Assembly: GCF_011046895.1 (NCBI RefSeq)
Contig: NZ_CP049250.1
Location: 682,001-746,000 of the forward strand
Direction: 5' to 3'
Length of the DNA stretch: 64,000 nucleotides
DNA from: Rhizobium rhizoryzae
GTDB lineage: Bacteria; Pseudomonadota; Alphaproteobacteria; Rhizobiales; Rhizobiaceae
Shown here: piece after piece, positions 58,334 to 64,000 of the stretch
How the letters are laid out: each line of letters opens with the position of its first letter
How positions within the stretch are numbered: the first letter of the stretch is position 1
Notes under the pieces: model-generated
The model's input: only the letters and a program-made list of their open reading frames with translations
What the model was told of the DNA's origin: nothing
Databases searched by the model: none
Program-made: the position numbers and the translations under genes

Positions 58334-58668
58334 ACACCCGCGTAATGGCACCGCTCGTCCACCATGCAGATGTTGCTCGACTGATACCAAGGCTTAACCC
58401 GCGCTTTGAGATTGGCGGAGACGTTTACGTCCTGATGACCCAGTTCATTGGTGCCGTTCCGCTGAAGGATCTGGGTGAGCGCCTCATCGATTTGTCTCAC
58501 CGATCAGACGATATTACTGCGGCGACCGATTTTCTATTTCAGGGCTTTAAACATCAAATGACCCCATGGCCGAAGCCACGGGGTCACAATCCCAGCCATT
58601 ATGGTTTGATTACCGCACCGGTGTCATACCCTGAAAGGCGGGAGCCTGTTCAAGCTGCTCGCGCGTGA
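58249..58668 (+). pseudogene. ccdB: CcdB-like gyrase toxin, probably degenerate
   Basis: This frame encodes a CcdB-like sequence (ARFWVHRLGTDGALALDLQAN, IFDGLNTRVMAPL, LNPRFEIGGDVYVLMTQFIGAVPLKDLGERL, SHRSDDITAATDFLFQGF). The only start is TTG at 58249, without a ribosome site. A stop is missing after the family-final FQGF at 58548, because TTTAAA replaces an expected TTT-TAA. It reads on to 58668, over a terminator-like hairpin and into the opposite-strand gene. Normal CcdB is about 101 residues; this frame has 139 codons. I call it a probable pseudogene; a functional toxin from the TTG cannot be excluded. Confidence 0.65.
58559..58586. terminator. Hairpin between ccdB-like frame and PRC-barrel gene
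   Basis: TGACCCC (58559-58565) pairs with GGGGTCA (58580-58586), and inside it GGC (58568-58570) pairs with GCC (58575-58577) around CGAA. No long T run follows on either strand. Confidence 0.6.
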
Positions 58669-59266
58669 CGTTCAAGACTATCCTCTGTGGAAGACCATCT
58701 TCGCCAATCTTGGCTGTATCGGGTGCAGCCTTGGTGTTCGCGCCGGCCGCCATCTGGCTGTTGCCAGTCGCAGGCGCTGCAGGGGTGTTGGTAGAGGCGG
58801 TTGTTTCACCCGACACGGCCGGTGTCTGGTTTGCAGCCTTGTTGGCCTGATCCTGCGTCATGCCAGGGCCAAGCTGTAATGCGCTCATATCGACTGCAAC
58901 GTCCTTCTGGTTGATCCCGAGGAAACCACCCACACCGACGATCACCGCGTTGACGCTTCCATCCTGGCTGACGAGCACATCGCCGATCTCGCCAATGCTT
59001 TCGCCACCTGTGGTGTAAACCGACTTTCCTTCAAGATCGCTGACCCGCCAGGCGCCCTGTCCAGGAACTGTGATGAAGGGGCCTTCCGTGGTTGCTTGAG
59101 TGCTGCGGGGCGCATCGGCCATGCCGCCATGCGCATTGTTCTGGTTCGTTGCCTGCCCTTGCTCAGGGGTGATTGGCGCGGTCGTCTGCGCTTGCGCCAT
59201 CGCGGACAGTGGCAATGCAACCGCGACCGCGAGGGCTGCGAAACAGGTTTTCGTGTGATTGGTCAT
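58610..59266 (-). CDS. PRC-barrel domain-containing exported protein
   Basis: The 218-residue protein has a signal peptide (CFAALAVAVALPLSAMAQAQT) and a PRC-barrel at about residues 70-125 (GAWRVSDLEGKSVYTTGGESIGEIGDVLVSQDGSVNAVIVGVGGFLGINQKDVAVD). The rest is a Thr/Ala/Pro/Asn-rich linker of low complexity and a conserved end (RIVLNVTREQLEQAPAFQGMTP). AGGAGG precedes the ATG. Such proteins are often induced by stress in rhizobia, but their role is not known. Confidence 0.9.
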   Translation of the reverse strand: MTNHTKTCFAALAVAVALPLSAMAQAQTTAPITPEQGQATNQNNAHGGMADAPRSTQATTEGPFITVPGQGAWRVSDLEGKSVYTTGGESIGEIGDVLVSQDGSVNAVIVGVGGFLGINQKDVAVDMSALQLGPGMTQDQANKAANQTPAVSGETTASTNTPAAPATGNSQMAAGANTKAAPDTAKIGEDGLPQRIVLNVTREQLEQAPAFQGMTPVR

Positions 59267-59374
59267 GGGTGCCTCCTGTATGCTTCAAGAAAGCACAACA
59301 GAAGGGATGCCGGCTTGTTCCATCACAGAATGACAAGCCGACAGGAGAGCCTACGAATCCGAGAGGAAAGCGTC

Positions 59375-59563
59375 TCAGGCCGTTGCGACGGTCGTGTCGT
59401 CGATTGAAGCCTCGGCTGCATTCTTCTGGATCGACTCGATCGCCTTCATCGCGGAAGCCTTGGCCTTGTAGCCTTCCGAGGCGAACATGGTCTCACCATT
59501 GGTTGCCTTGTAGCGAAAACGGAATTCGCCAGCCTTGTCCTTGTACAGTTCGAACTTTGCCAT
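59375..59563 (-). CDS. DUF1508 (YegP-like) protein
   Basis: The 62-residue protein (FELYKDKAGEFRFRYKATNG, MFASEGYKAKASAMKAIESIQKNA) is a single DUF1508 repeat, half of E. coli YegP which has two. The alpha/beta fold is small and stable; no activity is known. GGAGG precedes the ATG by 9 bases. It is 108 bases upstream of the PRC-barrel gene on the same strand. Confidence 0.92.
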   Translation of the reverse strand: MAKFELYKDKAGEFRFRYKATNGETMFASEGYKAKASAMKAIESIQKNAAEASIDDTTVATA

Positions 59564-59721
59564 GCCACGTCCTCCAGGTTTTATAAGTACATCCGAACTG
59601 TATTAACTGGCCTGACGGTCTTCAAGCTTCTTCTTGAGCGCGCGCGATTTCCCCGCCTATGGCCGAACGTGTCTATGATGCATAAGGTATTCACCATCAT
59701 CAGGGAGGCTGTGCCGAGACA

Positions 59722-60039
59722 ATGAACGAGAAGCCCCGAATCGCCATCCGCTACTGCACGCAATGCAACTGGCTGCTCAGATCTGCCTGGATGGCGCAGG
59801 AACTCCTTCAAACCTTCAGTGATAGCATCGCAGAGGTGGCGCTGATCCCCGGAACCGGCGGCGTGTTCGACATCCGCGTCAATGACGAGCTCATCTGGGA
59901 ACGCGTGAGAGATGGTGGATTTCCAGGTCCGAAGGATCTTAAACAGCGCGTTCGGGACATCATAGAACCGGGACGGGATCTCGGTCACGTTGACCGAACC
60001 ACGAATAAAAACAATGGGGATAGCGGTTCCGCCAGTTGA
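59722..60039 (+). CDS. SelW/Rdx family thioredoxin-like protein (Cys form)
   Basis: The 105-residue protein has the redox motif CTQC (Cys12, Cys15) in IRYCTQCNWLLRSAWMAQELLQTF and the GTGGVFDIRVNDELIWER segment of SelT/SelW/SelH proteins. The selenocysteine position of animal relatives is occupied by Cys15, and no selenocysteine element is needed. It is likely a thiol-redox protein; its partner is unknown. GGGAGG lies about 13 bases before the ATG. Confidence 0.9.
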   Translation: MNEKPRIAIRYCTQCNWLLRSAWMAQELLQTFSDSIAEVALIPGTGGVFDIRVNDELIWERVRDGGFPGPKDLKQRVRDIIEPGRDLGHVDRTTNKNNGDSGSAS

Positions 60040-60118
60040 CCTTTGCCGCCATTTTTGACAGCCGCCATGCGTCGCACAAATTAATTTCGCATCTGACACA
60101 GAAAGTTCAAAAACGCCG

Positions 60119-60147
60119 TTGACAGGGGCGGCTCAGACCAGTACATC
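60119..60147 (+). promoter_or_regulatory. Putative promoter of tRNA-Leu
   Basis: TTGACA at 60119-60124 and TACATC at 60142-60147 are 17 bases apart. The start would fall about 5 bases before the tRNA. The -35 is a perfect consensus, the -10 is partial. Confidence 0.6.
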
Positions 60148-60157
60148 GCTCCTCGTC

Positions 60158-60244
60158 GCCCAGATGGCGGAATTGGTAGACGCGCCAGCTTCAGGTGCTG
60201 GTACTCGCAAGGGTGTGGAGGTTCGAGTCCTCTTCTGGGCACCA
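60158..60244 (+). tRNA. tRNA-Leu (anticodon CAG)
   Basis: GCCCAGA (60158-60164) pairs with TCTGGGC (60234-60240) to form the acceptor stem, followed by discriminator A and an encoded CCA. The anticodon stem CCAGC/GCTGG holds the loop TTCAGGT, giving CAG, which reads CUG codons. A long variable arm and the GGTTCGAGTCC T loop are in place, as expected for tRNA-Leu. It has a promoter before it and a terminator after it, so it is a single-gene unit. Confidence 0.97.
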
Positions 60245-60287
60245 ATTTCGGTTCAGGTTGATCCTCTCGGATCCTTGAATATCAAAC

Positions 60288-60314
60288 AAAAAGCCCGGCT
60301 TGCCGGGCTTTTTT
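60288..60314 (+). terminator. Intrinsic terminator after tRNA-Leu
   Basis: GCCCGG (60293-60298) pairs with CCGGGC (60303-60308), with the A run upstream pairing to the T run (60309-60314). It is 44 bases past the tRNA. Confidence 0.92.
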
Positions 60315-60376
60315 GTTGCCTTTTTTTCCACCAAACCAGCGGTTTGGCACGGGACATCATCCCGTCGTTTCCGATG

Positions 60377-60712
60377 TCAATGCGGCAGATCGTAAGGGTT
60401 CAATCCGGGCACCCAGGGCCGATTGGGCAGTTGCGTGCCGGTATAGGTGACCCCGTCCTTCTCGCATCTCCAGGCAGCAACAGGAAAATCCGGAAAGACA
60501 TCGCGGCGATCAAAACGACGATAGAGCGTCGCAGGCTGGCAATCACCGCTGTCCGAAGTCTCCACAAGGCTTTTCTGCGGTTTGACGCCGGGGAGATCCT
60601 TGAATGTCGGAACCGGATTTCGAAGTTGCGGCTTGCCCTGTTCCGCCCCCGCAGCGGCAGGAAGAATGGTCATCAATGCCAGCAGTGTCATCGCAAGTTT
60701 ACGCGGCGTCAT
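60377..60712 (-). CDS. Small exported hypothetical protein (111 residues)
   Basis: The product starts with a signal peptide (LAMTLLALMTILPAAAGAEQ) and has two cysteines (residues 58 and 82) in the mature part that could form a disulfide in the periplasm. The mature part is proline-rich (RNPVPTFKDLPGVKPQK and LPNRPWVPGLNPYDLPH). I do not recognise a domain. It is convergent with the tRNA gene and on the same strand as the NlpC/P60 gene, which starts 0.9 kb upstream. Confidence 0.72.
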   Translation of the reverse strand: MTPRKLAMTLLALMTILPAAAGAEQGKPQLRNPVPTFKDLPGVKPQKSLVETSDSGDCQPATLYRRFDRRDVFPDFPVAAWRCEKDGVTYTGTQLPNRPWVPGLNPYDLPH

Positions 60713-60798
60713 CGTCGATACTCCGGTCGTCGTCCTTTATATAGGAAAGACTCCGGACAAACACCAACAGCGCGATTGATGACCTTCACGTGAAGGTT

Positions 60799-61650
60799 TC
60801 AGAAAGGTGTCCGGAAGCCGGTCGGCCGATCGTAGAGCCACCCGATCCGCTCTATGGCAGCCTTCAGGTTCTCACGCGCAACCGTCATCGTATGGCCGTT
60901 GGCATGAAGAAGCGTTTCCTCATCTTCCATGATGCCGACATGCCCCTTCCAGAACACGAGATCGCCCCGCTTCAGCGCGTCCTGAGTGATCTCGCGTCCG
61001 AAGGCGGCCAACATGTCAGAATCGCGCGGAGCTTTCATCCCGGCCATCATCATGGCGAGTTGCACGAGACCGGAACAATCGATCCCGAAACCTGAGCGTC
61101 CACCCCAGAGATAGGGCGTGTTCAGAAACTCTGCGGCAATCGCTACGTAATCGGCATGCACCTCTTCGCCGATCGGAACGCAATGTTTCGCGATGATCGC
61201 ACCACCGGTCGCGAGCAGGAAATAGCGGGTACCGCGCGTTTCCGCCTCGCCGGTCACGGTTACGCGGCTGCCAAGAGAAAGGGCATGAAGCGGTACTTTG
61301 CGCAGTTCCGCTTCCGGATAGACGAAGGTTCGGGGAACGCTGATCCAGTGGGTGGGAACTGCCCGCGGCGTGACGTCGCTTTCCGGCAGGTATCCCACAT
61401 AACCGTCCTCCTCAGCCTGAACCCAGGCCCAGCCGTCCCTCCGGTCGAACACGCGAACGGGCTCGCCAAACAAAAGCTGCGTATCGATGCCGCGAGACAG
61501 ATCAGGCGCTGGGCGCAGGTCGGTCACAGGAATGCCGATAGTTGCTGCCTCCCCTTCCACATAGCGGTCTGCCGTCACCTGCCCTTCGAGACGTTGATCG
61601 GCAAGATCCGGCCGGAAGGCGAAAAGACGACGATCGAGGGGTGACGACAT
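60799..61650 (-). CDS. NlpC/P60 family cell-wall peptidase with SH3-like domain
   Basis: The chosen ATG at 61650 has GAGG 6 bases upstream; a start at 61662 lacks a ribosome site. The 283-residue protein has two SH3-like segments (about residues 25-160) and a C-terminal NlpC/P60 domain with Cys192 (GIDCSGLVQ), His237 (WKGHVGIM) and His249 (LLHANGH). It probably cuts the peptide part of peptidoglycan. A clear signal peptide is not seen, so export by another route or cytoplasmic recycling is possible. Confidence 0.92.
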   Translation of the reverse strand: MSSPLDRRLFAFRPDLADQRLEGQVTADRYVEGEAATIGIPVTDLRPAPDLSRGIDTQLLFGEPVRVFDRRDGWAWVQAEEDGYVGYLPESDVTPRAVPTHWISVPRTFVYPEAELRKVPLHALSLGSRVTVTGEAETRGTRYFLLATGGAIIAKHCVPIGEEVHADYVAIAAEFLNTPYLWGGRSGFGIDCSGLVQLAMMMAGMKAPRDSDMLAAFGREITQDALKRGDLVFWKGHVGIMEDEETLLHANGHTMTVARENLKAAIERIGWLYDRPTGFRTPF

Positions 61651-61658
61651 GATGAACC

Positions 61659-62009
61659 TCATGGAGCATTGCGGCGCGCTTCCTTGCGGATCAGGTCGCC
61701 GAGTTTTTCAAGATAGAGCGCACCGGCCAAGGTACGCTTGATGATGACGTTGCGGCGATCTGCCGGATCTCGCTCACGCTCGACCAGTTGAAGAGCGCCC
61801 AGGCTATCCAGGGCGCGCGTGATGACGGGCTTCGTGACGCCAAGGGTCGAAGCCAGGGCCCGCACCGTGTGGGGCGGCGGAACCAGATAGATGTGGAGAA
61901 GAATGGAGATTTGCCGCAACGTAAGATCCTGACCGTCTTGCCGGACATGCTCCAGCACGACGCGGTGCCAGAGGCCCAGTGCCTCGGTTGCCGTCAACTC
62001 CGCGGGCAT
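61659..62009 (-). CDS. MarR family transcriptional regulator
   Basis: The start at 62009 has GGGAG upstream; the longer GTG frame at 62042 adds 11 residues. The 116-residue protein has a winged helix with the recognition region TVRALASTLGVTKPVITRALDSLGALQLVERERDPADRRNVIIK. It is short for MarR (usually 140-150) because the dimerisation helices are reduced. It is followed 8 bases later by the peptidase gene at 61650, so it may control that gene. Confidence 0.87.
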   Translation of the reverse strand: MPAELTATEALGLWHRVVLEHVRQDGQDLTLRQISILLHIYLVPPPHTVRALASTLGVTKPVITRALDSLGALQLVERERDPADRRNVIIKRTLAGALYLEKLGDLIRKEARRNAP

Positions 62010-62063
62010 TCCGTCTCCCGATTCCCCTTTTGCAGGCGGCACTCTCGCTCAATGCCGCCTGTG

Positions 62064-62106
62064 ATGCAACGGGGGATGCAACTGGGGATGCAACTGGGAT
62101 GCACCC
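62064..62106 (+). repeat. Imperfect 12-base tandem repeat between MarR and M17 genes
   Basis: ATGCAACGGGGG, ATGCAACTGGGG, ATGCAACTGGG and a final ATGCACCC follow each other directly. The run ends just before the stop of the aminopeptidase gene at 62108. Copy number may vary among strains through slippage; no protein or RNA function is evident. Confidence 0.7.
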
Positions 62107-62107
62107 A

Positions 62108-63496
62108 TCAGCCAAGGGCGGAAATATGCCGGAACAGGGCGCGAATGGCCTGCGCCTCACCGCCCACAGGGCCATGCGGCTTCTCGGTCGGCGACCAGGC
62201 AAAGATATCGAAATGCACCCAGCTTTCAGCGTTCGATACGAAGCGTTTGAGAAACAGGGCCGCCGTAATGGCACCGGCCATGCCGCCCGAAGGCGCATTG
62301 GTGATGTCTGCCGCGCGGGAGCGGATGTCCTTTTCGTATCCTTTGAACAACGGCAGCCGCCAGATCGGATCGGCTTCCTCGAGCGACGCTGAGCCAAGTG
62401 CGGATGCAAGGGCCTCGTCGTCGGTGAAGAATGGCGGCAGGTCCGGCCCCAGCGCAACGCGCGCGGCACCGGTCAGGGTCGCCATGTCGATCATCAGGTC
62501 CGGGCTTTCCTCATCGGCATAGGCGAGCGCATCCGCCAGAATCAATCGCCCTTCCGCATCGGTATTGTCGATCTGGACCGAAATACCCTTGCGGCTGCGG
62601 TAGATATCCCCCGGTCGGAAGGCATTGGCAGAGATCGAGTTCTCCACGGCCGGAACAAGAACTCGCAGGTCGAGATCTAGCTCAGCACCCATGATCATGC
62701 AGGCGAGTGCCAGGACATTTGCCGCGCCCCCCATATCCTTCTTCATAAGCAGCATGGAAGCCGCGGGCTTGATGTCGAGGCCGCCTGTATCGAAACAGAC
62801 GCCCTTGCCGACAAGCGTGACCTTCTTTGCGCCTTTTCGTCCCCACCGCATCTCCAAAAGTCGCGGCGCCTCGGCACTCGCCCGACCAACCGTGTGAATG
62901 AGCGGAAAGTTCTGGGCCAGCAGGTCATCGCCGACGACGGCCTTCAGGGTCGCACCGTAATGCGTGCCGATGGCATGGAAGACTTCGCCAAGCCGCTCTG
63001 GCCCCATGTCGTTGGTGGGCGTATTCACGAGATCCCGGGCCAGAAACACCGCTTGCAGGGTTCGTTCCAGCGCCGCCCGATCAACGCTATCGGCAAGGGC
63101 AAGGAAGGCTTCCGGTGTCTTTCCCGTCTTGTAGGTATCGAAACTGTAGCCGCCGAGACCAAAACCCAGGGCCGCCTGCTGCGGATCAAGGGAGGGGGCT
63201 TCCAATCGCCAAACACCGGCGGTAAGCAGGCGCGCCAGCTTGCCGCAGGCAAACGGGGCCTCCTCAGGGTTCTTGCCAAGACCGAAGACGGCTCCCTTCA
63301 GTGTCGCCCCATCTCCTTGGAGCAGAAGAAAACTGCCCGCCTCAGCCTTGAACCCGGCTGCGCGCGCCCACGTCTCGTCGACCTTTGAGAGGACACCTGT
63401 TTCCAGTTCGGCGGGCGTAACGGCATAGACCGTCAACGCCTTTGGATCGGAGGCAACGAAGGGTGACGGTCTTTCGATGAACTGATACGGCAGCAT
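62108..63496 (-). CDS. M17 leucyl aminopeptidase family protein
   Basis: From the ATG at 63496 (a TTG 12 bases earlier is a weaker candidate) the protein has 462 residues. It shows the metal-binding VGKGVCFDTGGLDIKPAASM and the NTDAEGRLILADAL signature of M17 aminopeptidases (two-metal site, Lys and Asp/Glu ligands), and a macro-domain-like N-terminal part. It is a cytoplasmic peptide-degrading enzyme. It differs from canonical PepA in its shorter N-terminal domain. The gene precedes MarR and NlpC/P60 on the same strand. Confidence 0.95.
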   Translation of the reverse strand: MLPYQFIERPSPFVASDPKALTVYAVTPAELETGVLSKVDETWARAAGFKAEAGSFLLLQGDGATLKGAVFGLGKNPEEAPFACGKLARLLTAGVWRLEAPSLDPQQAALGFGLGGYSFDTYKTGKTPEAFLALADSVDRAALERTLQAVFLARDLVNTPTNDMGPERLGEVFHAIGTHYGATLKAVVGDDLLAQNFPLIHTVGRASAEAPRLLEMRWGRKGAKKVTLVGKGVCFDTGGLDIKPAASMLLMKKDMGGAANVLALACMIMGAELDLDLRVLVPAVENSISANAFRPGDIYRSRKGISVQIDNTDAEGRLILADALAYADEESPDLMIDMATLTGAARVALGPDLPPFFTDDEALASALGSASLEEADPIWRLPLFKGYEKDIRSRAADITNAPSGGMAGAITAALFLKRFVSNAESWVHFDIFAWSPTEKPHGPVGGEAQAIRALFRHISALG

Positions 63497-63516
63497 GGCG
63501 TCTTTCAACAGTGCGA

Positions 63517-63531
63517 TTAACGATCTGTTAG
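63517..63531 (+). promoter_or_regulatory. CtrA-like box upstream of the TadD-like gene
   Basis: TTAA-N7-TTAG lies about 93 bases before the start of the lipoprotein gene. One base differs from the CtrA consensus TTAA-N7-TTAA. CtrA controls Flp-pilus genes in Caulobacter, so the position is suggestive. A chance match is possible. Confidence 0.35.
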
Positions 63532-63623
63532 GGTTAACAGATTATTGCTTGAGGTCATACAGCGCCATCTTCAGTTCGGAAAAATCCGCTGCTTCATGGT
63601 GCACAGAGACTGGATTTCAGGCC

Positions 63624-64000
63624 ATGACACGCACCTTCTTCACGTTTGCCGCCGAACGCCATTTCTGGATCAAAGCCCTTTGCGGCGTGGTGCTGCCGAT
63701 CTCACTCGCATCCTGCGCGACATCCACGCCCAAGAGTGATCGAATCACAACCGGATCCATCCCGACGCAGACGCAGTCCCTGAACTTCGGCAAGCCGCTC
63801 GAACAGATGACTGCGGCAGAGCTTGCACAGGCCGAACAGACAGCTGGCAACGCCTATGAACGTTCTCCCAAGGACAAGACCATCGGGCTTGCTTATGCCA
63901 ACGTTCTTCGCATGACTGGAAAGAACACGCAGGCGCTGGCCGTCATGCAGCAGGTGGCGATTGCCCATCCAAGCGATCGTGACGTTCTGGCCGCCTATGG
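63624..64000 (+). CDS. TadD-like tetratricopeptide lipoprotein, N-terminal part
   Basis: The frame runs off the end of the window (125 complete codons seen). Residues 1-30 form a lipoprotein signal with the lipobox LASC at about residues 28-31. The mature part after a Ser/Thr-rich linker begins a helical repeat with EQTAGNAYERSPKDKTIGLAYANVLRMTG and VMQQVAIAHPSDRDVLAAYG, the pattern of TPR units in TadD of Flp-pilus assembly. Other TPR lipoproteins are possible until the rest is seen. Confidence 0.72.
   Translation, partial: MTRTFFTFAAERHFWIKALCGVVLPISLASCATSTPKSDRITTGSIPTQTQSLNFGKPLEQMTAAELAQAEQTAGNAYERSPKDKTIGLAYANVLRMTGKNTQALAVMQQVAIAHPSDRDVLAAY

Noticed and set aside
60158..60244. tRNA-Leu as the integration site of a mobile element
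   Set aside because: There is no integrase, no repeated tRNA end and no foreign-looking genes on either side.

Overview
The window is chromosomal DNA of an alphaproteobacterium, most likely a member of the Rhizobiaceae close to Agrobacterium or Rhizobium. The reasons are its moderately high GC content, a biotin operon with bioZ and BioR-type operators, an Irr-regulated membrane-bound ferritin gene (mbfA), the arrangement infC-rpmI-rplT-pheS-pheT, a LacI-controlled sugar ABC operon and many protein families typical of rhizobia. I see no insertion sequence, prophage, CRISPR array or integrase. The one toxin-antitoxin-like locus (ccdAB) looks damaged.

Layout. 1-4100: the end of an iron-linked periplasmic operon (imelysin, di-heme oxidoreductase, second imelysin, DUF1513). 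4190-7408: TspO, a thioesterase, an MTA/SAH nucleosidase and guaA. 7462-11475 (minus): bioFDAZ, four genes each overlapping the next by 4 bases, with no bioB beside them and with two BioR-type palindromes upstream. 11614-22007 (minus): a hemicellulose-sugar operon (binding protein, two permeases, ATPase, GH2 beta-mannosidase, sugar isomerase, Gfo/Idh/MocA dehydrogenase, GH43 xylosidase), with a divergent LacI regulator at 22408. 23468-29191: a soluble chemoreceptor, a 54-residue protein, an ArsC-like protein, YbaK, an M29 aminopeptidase and XseA. 29257-33697: a divergent membrane glycosylation cluster (GT-C protein; GT2, methyltransferase, SMR-like and GtrA-like proteins). 33694-37294: a sugar dehydrogenase, two aldo/keto reductases and a GNAT enzyme. 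37489-42199: a two-PAS chemoreceptor, a membrane protein, a DMT exporter and an AraC regulator. 42239-47301 (minus): pheT, pheS, rplT, rpmI and infC. infC appears to start at an AUU codon. 47485-58020: hydrolases, a BTLCP protease, mbfA, an orphan TRAP binding protein, small regulators and acetyltransferases, a nitrilase-family enzyme and lepA. 58022-64000: degenerate ccdAB, a PRC-barrel protein, a DUF1508 protein, a SelW-like protein, tRNA-Leu(CAG), an NlpC/P60 peptidase, MarR, an M17 aminopeptidase and the start of a TadD-like lipoprotein.

How the genes work together. The bio genes make dethiobiotin from a precursor primed by BioZ, so the last step (BioB) must be encoded elsewhere. The 11.6-23.5 kb block forms one import-and-degrade unit for plant-wall oligosaccharides. 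The 29-34 kb block has the parts expected for making, flipping and using a lipid-linked sugar. The imelysin operon and mbfA point to iron uptake and iron export. The most useful second looks are the bioF operator that abuts its start codon, the damaged ccdAB locus, the glycan cluster, the AUU start of infC, and an RNA hairpin between the sugar-binding-protein and permease genes that pairs fully only in the transcribed strand.
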